Part shown: one piece after another, positions 25,154-34,396 of the stretch
Numbering within the stretch: the stretch's first letter is position 1
Layout: every line of letters starts with the position of its first letter
Assembly (NCBI RefSeq): GCF_002551815.1
Contig: NZ_NVPR01000060.1
Coordinates: 1 to 51,047, forward strand
DNA from: Bacillus sp. AFS098217
GTDB taxonomy: Bacteria; Bacillota; Bacilli; Bacillales; Bacillaceae_G
Direction: 5' to 3'
DNA length: 51,047 nt
The notes under the pieces: model-generated
Seen by the model: the letters and a program-made list of their open reading frames with translations, nothing else
What the model was told of the DNA's origin: nothing
Databases searched by the model: none
Translations under genes and position numbers: made by a program

Positions 25154-25942
25154 TTATTCTCCTGTAAATACTGGTGGACGCTTTTCTAAAAATGCCGTGA
25201 TTCCTTCTTTGTGATCGGCTGTTTGTCTCATCGCGTATTGTCCACGCTTTTCAAGTTGCAATGTTTGTTCTAGACTAGAGCGATTCACTTCGCATAAAAT
25301 TTGCTTTGTTTGAATCATCGCTTTAATTGGTTTTTGCAGCCACTCGTTTATTTTTTGTTTCACAGCCCCTTGGAAGTTTTCTCCGATCACTTCATCAATT
25401 AAACCAATGTCTAACGCTTCTGTTGCCGATAACTTCTTACCTTCCCAAATGATTTGTTTCGCCATATTTTCACCAAGACGTTTTTGCAGGAAGAAATGAC
25501 CTCCACCGTCTGGAATTAAAGCGATTCCAATAAAATTCATCGCAATGATGGATGAAATATCAGCCATTACATAATCCGCTGTTAACGCAATGCTTAATCC
25601 AAGACCTGCCGTTGGACCATGAATGGCACTAATGACAAGCTTCGGCATTGTATATAATGTAACAACAACTTCAGAAATCGCATTCATGATACCTTCAAAT
25701 TTGCTTTCATCATTACTTGAAAGCATCGATTTAATATCGCCACCCGCTGAAAAACCACGGCCATTCCCGCATAATACGACAATATGAGCTGAACTTTCAG
25801 CAACTTCTTTCAGTTTTTTTGCCAATTCCTTTAAAGTAGGCTCATCTAACGCATTTAATACTTCTGGACGATTTACCATGACCGTTGCCACACGTCCTTC
25901 ATATTGGACAACTACAGACTCTGCTTTACTTTTTACTTCCAT
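25154..25942 (-). CDS. enoyl-CoA hydratase/isomerase-family protein
   Basis: The 262-residue protein has the crotonase fold signature. The oxyanion-hole loop is Gly-Arg-Gly-Phe-Ser-Ala-Gly-Gly-Asp, and a second segment reads Ala-Ile-His-Gly-Pro-Thr-Ala-Gly-Leu-Gly. The catalytic position after Leu-Ile-Pro-Asp-Gly-Gly carries Asp-Gly rather than the Glu of standard hydratases, so an isomerase or other crotonase reaction on an acyl-CoA is possible. The ATG at 25942 has GAGGGG ten bases upstream. It is a single-gene unit; no fatty-acid genes are adjacent. Confidence 0.88.
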   Translation of the reverse strand: MEVKSKAESVVVQYEGRVATVMVNRPEVLNALDEPTLKELAKKLKEVAESSAHIVVLCGNGRGFSAGGDIKSMLSSNDESKFEGIMNAISEVVVTLYTMPKLVISAIHGPTAGLGLSIALTADYVMADISSIIAMNFIGIALIPDGGGHFFLQKRLGENMAKQIIWEGKKLSATEALDIGLIDEVIGENFQGAVKQKINEWLQKPIKAMIQTKQILCEVNRSSLEQTLQLEKRGQYAMRQTADHKEGITAFLEKRPPVFTGE

Positions 25943-26200
25943 TATATACCCCTCTTTCTTCCCTAAAGATTATACTTATATAATTATAGAAAGAGGCTCG
26001 AAAATCCTTCTTTTTTCTTAATTTTCTGTCTAATTATCGTGGAATTTGTATGTATTGCCGTATAAAACATATCATAATGAAGAAAAATAACTGAATTAGT
26101 GTACATTCACCGCCTTTCTTCTTCTATTTACCATTAGAATGAAATGGTGTATCCTTAAGTTTGATGTATCAAAATAAATATAGAAATTCATTCGCCTTAC

Positions 26201-26396
26201 TATATAAATCCAATTTAATGTTTCGACATCTAAATCCCTGCTATGCGGAATAAAAAGTAATCTACACTCGTTTGCTCGTTCTGTTTTTACTTCGCATGTG
26301 GCAGAAAAAGGCCTGACCGCTTCTATGCATGAATAGATGCTCTCTTCCACCTAAAAAGAGGGGTTTTATGTCGGTTTTTTAATTGATGTATATAAA
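26201..26396 (+). repeat. interspersed MITE-like repeat, copy G
   Basis: Full-length copy in the gap between the divergently arranged crotonase gene and wpaA. Its right end lies about 70 bases before the wpaA start and may carry or displace regulatory DNA. Confidence 0.8.
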
Positions 26397-26466
26397 TGAA
26401 GGCTTTTATGAACAGTCTATTCTAAAAATAGCACTGTGATAAAAGAATGAAGAAATGGAGGAAAAC

Positions 26467-27861
26467 ATGGTTAACAAGTTGAAACAAACGGATAACTACT
26501 TCCCACATTTCCTGTTACTATTCATTGTGTTTCAGCCAATTTTAGATTTGTTAACATCTTTTTCAATCTACATATTACACATGAGTGCGACAGTCGGAAT
26601 TGTAGTACGTTTTGCCTTTATGCTTCTTATGCTAGTGTATCTTCTTTTCCACTTTAAAGAGCCTGGAACTAAGAAGTACATTCTTTATTTATGCTTACTT
26701 GGAATCGTACTTGCAGCGGGTCTTGCAAATAATATGATGGTCAAGTCCCCGGTATCTTTTAGCGAGGAAGTTAAATTTATTTTAAAAAGTGTATATCCAA
26801 TTGTGTTGCTGTTTGGATATATTATTGTCTTTAAAGAAATAAAAGATAAACAATATGCTTATCACAAAGTCGTTACATATTTCTTATACACATCATTGAT
26901 TTTAAGCATTGTTATGATTGTTTCGATTGCATCTGGGACAGATTTCCCAAGTTATCCTCACTCAAAGCTTGGTTCAAGAGGATGGTTCTTTGCTGGAAAT
27001 GATTTAAGTGCGATTTTCGCAATTATGTTCCCAATCGTTGTACTGTATTCCATACAAAAAACAACTTCTTTTTCTAAAGTATATTACTGGATTCCAACAC
27101 TGTTAGCGATGTATGCAAGTATTATGGTAGGAACAAAAGTAGGATATGGATCCATTGTTTTTACACTAGGTGTTGCACTTCTATTTTCGTTTATTGAATA
27201 TATCATGCAGCGTAAAAAAGAAGGAAAAGGATTTACGCCTCTTGTAAATGCGATTGTTGCTCTCGTTGTACTAGGAGGCTTAGTGATTGTTACACCACTC
27301 ACTCCTATTTCTAAAAATATGGGCATCCATTTACAGATGTATGAATATAAAAAATCAGTACGAGAAGAACAGGAAAGAAAAGAAGGTAAAGTGGTGAAAG
27401 AGGACCCTAATGAAGCAAAAAAACATGCTGAAGGTGAACTCACAAATTCTGAAGTAAAAAGTCTAATTTATAGTGACCGTGATAAATTCTTAAAAGTATA
27501 CAAACAATATTATAAAGAAGCCCCTATGTCACAGAAACTATTTGGTATGGGATATGCAGGAAACTATACAAAAAAAATTAAGTTAATCGAAATGGATTTC
27601 TATGATTTATTCTTCGCATTTGGAATCATCGGTTTTCTGATTTACCTGTTACCATTCCTATATTTTGGTATCCGGTTATGTACCCGCGTCATTTCAAATT
27701 TCAAACAAATACTAACCGTGAAATATATGTTACTGGCTAGCACAATCGTGTTATCACTTGGCATCGGGTATATGTCTGGCCATGTATTAACAGCACCAGC
27801 TGTTAGTATTTTCTTCGCGGTTATACTTGCCTATTTGATTGTTGATTTAAAGGCAGACTGA
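26467..27861 (+). CDS. wpaA: O-antigen ligase-like SCWP transferase WpaA
   Basis: From the ATG at 26467, which follows ATGGAGG, the protein is 464 residues. It has about ten to twelve membrane segments and a large soluble loop (about 290-370) rich in Lys and Glu, the layout of O-antigen ligase/Wzy_C-type proteins. In B. anthracis the protein at the same place, beside the patA1/patB1 genes of the S-layer cluster, is WpaA. It is reported to help attach secondary cell wall polysaccharide to peptidoglycan. The assignment rests on fold plus neighbourhood. The ATG four codons upstream overlaps the ribosome site region. Confidence 0.75.
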   Translation: MVNKLKQTDNYFPHFLLLFIVFQPILDLLTSFSIYILHMSATVGIVVRFAFMLLMLVYLLFHFKEPGTKKYILYLCLLGIVLAAGLANNMMVKSPVSFSEEVKFILKSVYPIVLLFGYIIVFKEIKDKQYAYHKVVTYFLYTSLILSIVMIVSIASGTDFPSYPHSKLGSRGWFFAGNDLSAIFAIMFPIVVLYSIQKTTSFSKVYYWIPTLLAMYASIMVGTKVGYGSIVFTLGVALLFSFIEYIMQRKKEGKGFTPLVNAIVALVVLGGLVIVTPLTPISKNMGIHLQMYEYKKSVREEQERKEGKVVKEDPNEAKKHAEGELTNSEVKSLIYSDRDKFLKVYKQYYKEAPMSQKLFGMGYAGNYTKKIKLIEMDFYDLFFAFGIIGFLIYLLPFLYFGIRLCTRVISNFKQILTVKYMLLASTIVLSLGIGYMSGHVLTAPAVSIFFAVILAYLIVDLKAD

Positions 27862-27878
27862 AAATAAAGTAAAACTTT

Positions 27879-27908
27879 AATCAGCGTGGGCTTCATCCCC
27901 CGCTGATT
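27879..27908 (+). terminator. terminator-like hairpin, second copy of the 3154 family
   Basis: AATCAGCG...CGCTGATT closes a stem with TGGG/CCCC inside. The frame around it (ACTTTAATCAG and CTGATTATTAGCCC) equals that at 3151-3196. It lies 18 bases past the wpaA stop. Confidence 0.6.
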
Positions 27909-27931
27909 ATTAGCCCGCAAATAGCCGGGAT

Positions 27932-27979
27932 AAAGGGAATTAACATCTGTTGCTATACTAGATGTTAATTCCCTTTATT
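27932..27979. terminator. strong second terminator after wpaA
   Basis: AAAGGGAATTAACATCT pairs with AGATGTTAATTCCCTTT, a perfect 17-bp stem, with A/T runs on both sides. Confidence 0.8.
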
Positions 27980-28125
27980 AACGACAAATACTTATTTACA
28001 TAACTTATGTGAAAGACTATATAATAGATATATCCTCTTTCACATAAGAGTTCATATAACAAAATCACATAACACAATACATTTTTCATTCCTAACTGTA
28101 TTGTACACAAAGTGAGGAGAGTCGC

Positions 28126-29541
28126 TTGGTATTTAGTAGTTCTATTTTCTTATTTATCTTTTTACCTTTAGTATTATTTTTCTATTTTATTGTACGCGCT
28201 GAACTACGTAACTTCGTGTTACTAGTATTTAGTTTAGTCTTCTATGCATGGGGAGAACCACGCTTTGTTTTCTTAATGCTCTTTTCTATCCTATTAAACT
28301 ACAGCTTTGGTTTACTCGTACATTATTATGATCAGCGTAAAAATATGAAAGTCACGTTTTTGATCATGGCTGTAATCGGAAATATTTTACTTCTTTCTTA
28401 TTTTAAATATATTTCATTTTTCACCGACATTTTAAATCAAGCATTGCATCTATCTATTCATATAGAACCTGTTCCGTTGCCAATTGGAATTTCATTCTAT
28501 ACGTTCCAAGCAATGTCCTATGTCATTGATATATATCGTAAAGATGGAGAAGTTCAAAAAAACCCGCTCGACTTAGCATTATATATATCGATTTTCCCGC
28601 AGCTTATCGCTGGGCCAATCGTTCGTTATAATATTGTTGCTGAGCAAATTAAAACACGCATTCATTCTTTTGAAAAGTTTGCAGAAGGCATTCAAATATT
28701 CATCCTTGGACTTGCAAAAAAAATCTTAATCGCAAACCAAGTTGGATTTGTCGCTGATAAAATTTTTGCCCTTCCTCCTTCTGAAGTGAGTGTTGGAACG
28801 GCATGGATCGGAATTATTGCTTATACACTTCAAATTTATTTTGACTTCTCAGGATACTCTGACATGGCAATTGGACTTGGGAAAATGTTTGGTTTTGATT
28901 TCCCTCAAAACTTCCATTACCCGTACATTTCAAAGTCTATTTCTGAGTTTTGGAGAAGATGGCATATTACACTAGGATCTTGGTTCCGCGATTACGTTTA
29001 TATTCCGCTTGGAGGAAATCGCGTATCAAAACTAGCAAATTACCGAAATTTATTCATCGTTTGGGGACTAACCGGTTTATGGCACGGCGCCAGCTGGACA
29101 TTCCTCGCTTGGGGATTATATTACGGGGTCATCATCTCTCTTGAAAAAGCGGGCCTTGAAAAACTATTGAAAAAATTATGGAAGCCGCTGCAACATATAT
29201 ATGTATTACTAATCGTCATGATTGGTTGGGTCTTTTTCCGAGCTGATAACTTTACATACTCTTTCCAGTATTTAAAATCAATGTTCGGTCTGCAAAACCA
29301 CCCACTTACAGATGACAATACAATGTTATACATACATGAATACGGGATTGTATTTCTAATCGCCTTTATCGCAGCGACGCCAATTTTAGCACGTATTAAA
29401 CATGTACTAGAACTCGCACCAAAAATTCATGTATTTTCAATTCAAATTGTGCGTCCTGTATTATTGCTGACATTATTTATGATTTCTATCATGTATCTGG
29501 TCAATTCGACGTATAATCCATTTATTTATTTCAGGTTTTAA
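28126..29541 (+). CDS. patA1: MBOAT-family O-acyltransferase PatA1 (SCWP acetylation)
   Basis: The 471-residue polytopic protein has about ten to twelve membrane segments and the MBOAT hallmark Leu-Trp-His-Gly-Ala-Ser-Trp with the catalytic His (about residue 319). An upstream Phe-Trp-Arg-Arg-Trp-His motif is also present. It resembles AlgI/DltB and, at this locus, PatA1 of B. anthracis, which moves acetyl groups across the membrane for O-acetylation of secondary cell wall polysaccharide. The start is TTG at 28126 with GAGGAG six bases away. The partner patB1 starts about 25 bases after its stop, forming an operon. Confidence 0.85.
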   Translation: MVFSSSIFLFIFLPLVLFFYFIVRAELRNFVLLVFSLVFYAWGEPRFVFLMLFSILLNYSFGLLVHYYDQRKNMKVTFLIMAVIGNILLLSYFKYISFFTDILNQALHLSIHIEPVPLPIGISFYTFQAMSYVIDIYRKDGEVQKNPLDLALYISIFPQLIAGPIVRYNIVAEQIKTRIHSFEKFAEGIQIFILGLAKKILIANQVGFVADKIFALPPSEVSVGTAWIGIIAYTLQIYFDFSGYSDMAIGLGKMFGFDFPQNFHYPYISKSISEFWRRWHITLGSWFRDYVYIPLGGNRVSKLANYRNLFIVWGLTGLWHGASWTFLAWGLYYGVIISLEKAGLEKLLKKLWKPLQHIYVLLIVMIGWVFFRADNFTYSFQYLKSMFGLQNHPLTDDNTMLYIHEYGIVFLIAFIAATPILARIKHVLELAPKIHVFSIQIVRPVLLLTLFMISIMYLVNSTYNPFIYFRF

Positions 29542-29565
29542 CTTATGCAGGAAGGAAAAGTTATT

Positions 29566-30756
29566 ATGAAAAAATTGGGGAACTTTGTTCTATTCATCGG
29601 TTTTCTCACCATTATCCTTTCATTCGGAATATTATCGTTGCTCAAGACAGATCGAGCGATTTCACCTGTTGAAAATCGCCAACTTGCCCAAAAACCAGCG
29701 CTAACAAAAGAATCGATTCGAACAGGCAGTTTCTTTAAAGACTTTGAAGCATACACAAACGATCAATTAATCGGCAGAGATGAGCTTATTAAAAACTATA
29801 CGCTGGCTCAAATTAAAATGGACAAGTCTCTCATTAACGATATTATCCTTACCGACGATACATGGCTGTTAAAAAACCCCGCATGGACACCAAAATATAA
29901 AGAAATTGACCAGTCCATGCCAGCCGTCAAGGAACTATCTCAGTTTCTAAAAGAACAAAACATCGAGTTTTACTTTGCTTTACCGCCATCAAAAACGAAT
30001 GCATTATCGTTTAAATTACCTTCTCATATCCACACATATGCGAAGGAGGATGTAAATTACTTTCTCGACAAGCTTCCACCAGATGTAAAGCCAATTAAAC
30101 TCATGGAACATTTCGAGAAGCAGTATACACAACAAGAAATACAAGATATGTATTTTAAAACAGATCATCACTGGAATATGGATGGTGCTTTCCTAGGCTA
30201 TCAATATATTATGAACACGATTAAACAAGAATCTTCTATATATAAAGGAAAAGAAGTCGAAAAAGAAGATTACACACGCACATGTGCAAAAAATAAAAAC
30301 CTGATCGGAAGTTTTAACAATCAATTGTATCAACTCATTGACGCTACAGGAGAAAAGCTTTGTTACTACACACCGAAAGATGGATTTCACTTTACAAGTG
30401 TAACTGCAAAAGATGTAAATGGTACTATGTATCATTCATTAGATGAAATATACGGTGTAGAGAAACAAAAAGACACAACATCGTATGCAGGTTACTACAC
30501 AAATGACTATCCTGAAATCGTCTTTGAAAACAACGATGCACCTAACGATGTCCATGCCTTAATTTTAAAAGATTCATTTGCAAATGCAATCGCACCGCAT
30601 CTAGCACAAAACTTTAAGCGAACATCCATCCTGGATCTTCGCCACTACCATGAAAAAGATGTCTACCAGTACATAAAAGACAACAATATTAATATGGTCT
30701 TGTTTGTATACAGTGACTCAAATTTAAGTGGTGAAATGTTTAAGTTTAAGCAATAA
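29566..30756 (+). CDS. patB1: DHHW/AlgX-like acetyltransferase PatB1 (SCWP acetylation)
   Basis: From the ATG at 29566, which has AGGAAGG upstream, the protein is 396 residues. An N-terminal membrane anchor (about 5-26) is followed by an extracellular SGNH-like domain. Catalytic motifs are Thr-Asp-His-His-Trp-Asn (the DHHW signature, about residue 200) and Lys-Asp-Ser-Phe-Ala-Asn (the Ser, about residue 338). It should receive acetyl from PatA1 and pass it to the SCWP on the outer face. The first ATG at 29545 has no ribosome site. The gene ends the wpaA-patA1-patB1 row. Confidence 0.82.
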   Translation: MKKLGNFVLFIGFLTIILSFGILSLLKTDRAISPVENRQLAQKPALTKESIRTGSFFKDFEAYTNDQLIGRDELIKNYTLAQIKMDKSLINDIILTDDTWLLKNPAWTPKYKEIDQSMPAVKELSQFLKEQNIEFYFALPPSKTNALSFKLPSHIHTYAKEDVNYFLDKLPPDVKPIKLMEHFEKQYTQQEIQDMYFKTDHHWNMDGAFLGYQYIMNTIKQESSIYKGKEVEKEDYTRTCAKNKNLIGSFNNQLYQLIDATGEKLCYYTPKDGFHFTSVTAKDVNGTMYHSLDEIYGVEKQKDTTSYAGYYTNDYPEIVFENNDAPNDVHALILKDSFANAIAPHLAQNFKRTSILDLRHYHEKDVYQYIKDNNINMVLFVYSDSNLSGEMFKFKQ

Positions 30757-30764
30757 TCATAAAG

Positions 30765-30796
30765 CACGCCCCTTTAGAAATCGCTAAAGGGGCGTG
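30765..30796 (+). terminator. terminator of patB1
   Basis: CACGCCCCTTTAG (30765-30777) pairs perfectly with CTAAAGGGGCGTG (30784-30796), followed by TTTCTT. Confidence 0.85.
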
Positions 30797-30814
30797 TTTC
30801 TTAATGAATAAAAA

Positions 30815-30848
30815 ACAACCCCCGTGTAAATCATTACACGGGGGTTGT
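30815..30848 (-). terminator. terminator of sap-like gene
   Basis: ACAACCCCCGTGTAA (30815-30829) pairs perfectly with TTACACGGGGGTTGT (30834-30848), with A/T on both sides. It ends the leftward S-layer gene; two convergent terminators stand back to back here. Confidence 0.85.
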
Positions 30849-30868
30849 AAATCTAATATATGATTCTA

Positions 30869-33523
30869 TTAGATTTCTTCTTTAATTACGTTAATTGTTA
30901 CAGCTTTTGTACCATACTCAGTTGTTGGTGCAAATCTGTCTTTCACAACTTTAAAGATAACTGTACCCTTATCTCCAAATGCAGTTGTTACACCTTTGAA
31001 GACATCGTTTTTGTGGATGCCATCTTCATCTTTAAATTCGTCAGCTAAGAAGTTAAATAAGTCGTTTCCTTCTTTAGATACTGTATCACTTGATTTAACA
31101 GCTGTTACATAACCAAGTGCAACATCATTTCCGTCAAACGTAGCATTGTCGTTACGGTCAAGATAAAGTTTACCTTGTTCTTCACCTTCAGCATCAATGA
31201 TACGTACTTTATGCTCTGTAGAGATATTTAAATCGATACCTTTTACAACATCATCTTTATCACTCTTCTCAACATTTAACACTCTGTCAATGTCAACTTT
31301 GCGGTTTTCAAATTGCTCAGCTTCTACTTTTTTAAATTGGACAGATTTAATTTGAATGTTTTCTTGTGTAACAGTAATTGTTGCGTGTCCAGCTGTCGCA
31401 CCATCTTTCGTTAAGATGACATCTGTAACACCTGCTTTTTTACCTGTTACTTTTAATGTTTTTCCATCAATTTTAGCTTTAGCAATTTCATCATTTCCTA
31501 CCCTTACTTCATATCCAGTTAAGTCTGCTGCATCTGAATATACACCTTCTGTAGTGTAGTTAGATAATTGATATGCAACTGTATTTCCTGCACCAAGTGT
31601 AGTATCTGCTGTTTGATCTTTTTGACCAGCTTTAGAAACAAGCTCAAGTCTTGGAGCTTCATGACCAATATTGCTCTTCGTTACTTCAACAAGAAGTGAA
31701 CCGTATCCTTCACCACTTGCATTTGTATTTGGATTTTGGAAGTGGATTGTACCAGTTCCAACTTTAGCACCTTTAACTTTAATAGCAGATGTACCAATTG
31801 AACCTTCATGGTTTGTAATAACATCTAAAGTTGTTACCACACCTGTTTGTGGGAATACTTCTTTAATAGCCCCAGAATTCGCACCAAATGGATCGCCATA
31901 TTGGTCAGTTGTTACAAATGTTACTGGTAACTCTCTACCATCTACAACTTTTAATTGATCTGGGTTTGCTTTTACAGTTGTTAATTTACGTACATCCGTT
32001 TTTACAACGAAATTAAATTCTTTTGTTACATCACCCACTTTAACAGTAAGTGTTGCAGAACCAGCTGCCTCTGCTTTAATTTTATTGTTTACAACAGAGA
32101 TAACACCTGGGTTAGATGATTTCACGCTGATAGCGCTAGGATCAACAACTTTGTTCTCTTTATTGATTTGAGCAACAACTTTTTGAAGACCCGCTTTTTC
32201 ACCAGCAACTAATGTTTTGCTATTTAATGTAAAGTCTTTTCCTTTAAGAGCAGAATTATAATTTACACCATCGCCATTTGTGTCTACTGCAAATACAACA
32301 TCTTTAATTGCTGTTGCTTCTGCATCAAGGTTTTTCACTTCAATAATGCCAGTGTTTGAAACTGTAATACCGCCGCGTTTTGTAACTTGTACTTCAACTT
32401 TATATTTTCCTTGGTCAATGCCAACAGCTAGTTTACCAGTTTTTGAAGAAGCTGCTTTTCCATTTTCCCCTTCAAAAATTTCAGCTGGACTACCATCTAA
32501 ATTGTTTGCAACAAATTTCACATCATGACCAGCAATGTCTAAGTATTCGATGTCAGCGTTACCTTTTTCGTCATTTAATTTAAATACAACTGCTTGATCT
32601 GCACGATCGTCATCAAATGTAAGTTGTTCTACGCGTAATTTTTTCACTTCGTATACATACTTCACATTGAATGATTCGCCTTTAACTTTTACAGTAAGAT
32701 CTTTATTTGGAGCAACTTTACCACCAAGTGTTACAGTTGCAGTTTTTCCATCTTTACTTGCTTCAATCGCAATCACTTTATTACCTTCAAGTGTAATATC
32801 TTCAGCCGCAAGATTGTTCAATCCTGTACCAGTTAATGTTAATTGTGCTGGTTCAGAAACAGAAACGTTTGTTACCTTTGCAACACTATTATCTGGTTTC
32901 GCATATTTGCTATCTGCTTGCGCAATAAAATGTACTGCTTCTGCACGCGTTACAGATTTATCTGGCGCCCAGCCATTATCAGTTCCTTTAGAAAGGCCTA
33001 ATGCGATTAAAATATTTGCTTTTTCTTCACCCCAATGGCCTCTTAAATCATCAAATTTTGTTTCTAATTTTCCATCTACTTTATCTTTCAAGTCGTAAGC
33101 TCTTACAAGCATTGCAGCCATAGAAGCACGATCAATTTTTCCATCCGGATAGAAGTTACCTTTTCCGTCACCTTCAATTACACCTGCTTTTTCAACTGCT
33201 GCAATGTATGGAGCTGCCCAACTACCTTTTGCATCTTTAAAAGATGGTTTTTCATTTTCATCAACCGATAAACCTAAAACAAGCGACATAATTTTTGCAG
33301 CTGAAGCACGATCAACCTCTTCCGTAGGAGAGAATGTGCCATCTGGTTTTCCATTCAGTGCACCTTTCGCTACTAAATAATCAATAGAATCAACAGCCCA
33401 ATGATCTGCCGGAACATCCGGGAATGTTTTACCTGCCGCTGCAGCTGGAGATACAACTCCTGCCACCATTGCTGCCGTCATTGTACCTGCGATTAATTTT
33501 TTATAAGAGTTATTCTTTGCCAT
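30869..33523 (-). CDS. sap: S-layer protein, Sap-type
   Basis: The 884-residue protein has a signal peptide (1-30, Ala-Ala-Ala-Ala-Gly end) and three SLH domains (about 31-210) for binding pyruvylated SCWP. A long tail of Ig-like and BIG2-type strand domains follows. The tail contains Leu-Thr-Leu-Thr-Gly-Thr-Gly-Leu, Leu-Thr-Phe-Asp-Asp-Asp-Arg-Ala and Thr-Thr-Asp-Gln-Tyr-Gly-Asp-Pro-Phe-Gly-Ala-Asn, which agree with my memory of B. anthracis Sap. It is about 70 residues longer than that Sap. It should form the crystalline surface lattice. The ATG at 33523 has AAGGGGGAAC. It lies next to patB1, not next to csaB. Confidence 0.88.
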   Translation of the reverse strand: MAKNNSYKKLIAGTMTAAMVAGVVSPAAAAGKTFPDVPADHWAVDSIDYLVAKGALNGKPDGTFSPTEEVDRASAAKIMSLVLGLSVDENEKPSFKDAKGSWAAPYIAAVEKAGVIEGDGKGNFYPDGKIDRASMAAMLVRAYDLKDKVDGKLETKFDDLRGHWGEEKANILIALGLSKGTDNGWAPDKSVTRAEAVHFIAQADSKYAKPDNSVAKVTNVSVSEPAQLTLTGTGLNNLAAEDITLEGNKVIAIEASKDGKTATVTLGGKVAPNKDLTVKVKGESFNVKYVYEVKKLRVEQLTFDDDRADQAVVFKLNDEKGNADIEYLDIAGHDVKFVANNLDGSPAEIFEGENGKAASSKTGKLAVGIDQGKYKVEVQVTKRGGITVSNTGIIEVKNLDAEATAIKDVVFAVDTNGDGVNYNSALKGKDFTLNSKTLVAGEKAGLQKVVAQINKENKVVDPSAISVKSSNPGVISVVNNKIKAEAAGSATLTVKVGDVTKEFNFVVKTDVRKLTTVKANPDQLKVVDGRELPVTFVTTDQYGDPFGANSGAIKEVFPQTGVVTTLDVITNHEGSIGTSAIKVKGAKVGTGTIHFQNPNTNASGEGYGSLLVEVTKSNIGHEAPRLELVSKAGQKDQTADTTLGAGNTVAYQLSNYTTEGVYSDAADLTGYEVRVGNDEIAKAKIDGKTLKVTGKKAGVTDVILTKDGATAGHATITVTQENIQIKSVQFKKVEAEQFENRKVDIDRVLNVEKSDKDDVVKGIDLNISTEHKVRIIDAEGEEQGKLYLDRNDNATFDGNDVALGYVTAVKSSDTVSKEGNDLFNFLADEFKDEDGIHKNDVFKGVTTAFGDKGTVIFKVVKDRFAPTTEYGTKAVTINVIKEEI

Positions 33524-34182
33524 TCTGTTTAGTTCCCCCTTTAGGATTATCCTACTAGTTTCATAATATGTAATTTGAAAACTAGTTACTCACAACCTGT
33601 TAAGTAATAAAACTTCAAGCAAAATGATATGAATTCTCTTGAACGATGATTTGCATGATACATTGCAATAAAAATTTTAACGAAAATGAGATGGGAAATT
33701 AAGTTTTTTTTACCATTTTGTTGAAACACGTTTATAGTACTACATCTACACAATTTTTTTCAATGATTTTTCTCAAAAGAAAGTTCGACATGTTTTTGCT
33801 ATTCTAATAATCAAGAATGTTATTCTACAATAAAATTCATTGCATATCATTACGATGCATATAGCTTGATCATTGAAATGGATATTCAATTGTATATTGT
33901 ATATAACTACCAACAAATCCAATAATACCATAAAGATTTACTTACAACCGACTTAAATTATTCCAAAAAAATCAATATTCAGACTTTATATTACATATCA
34001 CCTTATTTATCGACATTTTTTTACATTTTTTCGATAAAAATCGATTTAAAATTTACAAGATTTTAACATAAAAAATTATGATATGACGCAAATATTCACT
34101 ACTATTTCTCTAAAAAACTACTATTATGTTATTTATTTCCTTAAAATAGTTATATTTATATATTATAATTAATACAGTTAAC
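33524..34182. other. long AT-rich upstream region of the sap-type gene
   Basis: About 660 bases with very low G+C hold no credible gene. High-level S-layer promoters and a long leader would be expected here, but I cannot pin a single -35/-10 pair with confidence. Confidence 0.5.
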
Positions 34183-34323
34183 TATATATATCCATTTTGA
34201 TTTTCCATCATATAAGTCACGGCTATGAAAAACAAAAAGTGACCACTTCTATGCATGGCCGGATTCTCTCTCCCGCCTAAAAAGAAAGGTTTTATGTCGA
34301 TTTTTCAATTTGTACTTATATAT
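34183..34323 (+). repeat. interspersed repeat, copy H (internally deleted)
   Basis: About 140 bases. Compared with copy J at 47656, the stretch between two TGACCGCT direct repeats is missing, including the TTTGCTC and GTGGCAG core. The outer ends (TATATATATCCATTTTGATT and TTCAATTTGTACTTATATAT) remain. It looks like a product of short-repeat recombination. Confidence 0.75.
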
Positions 34324-34337
34324 TTGCCATGACAAAA

Positions 34338-34375
34338 GAAAAAGAGAGCTTATCTCTTAGATAAACTCTCTTTTT
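34338..34375 (-). terminator. terminator of the 822-residue S-layer gene
   Basis: AAAAAGAGAG and CTCTCTTTTT form the outer stem, with TTATC/GATAA inside. It lies just past the stop at 34397. Confidence 0.75.
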
Positions 34376-34396
34376 CATATTCAAAAACCTTCTCTA

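Noticed and set aside
26096-26350. 84-codon reverse frame
   Set aside because: It runs through repeat copy G and has no ribosome site; equal frames occur in other repeat copies by shared sequence.
31356-33098. Long forward frames inside the Sap-type gene
   Set aside because: They are antisense shadows caused by the Thr/Val/Lys-rich codons of S-layer genes; the same occurs in the other two S-layer genes.
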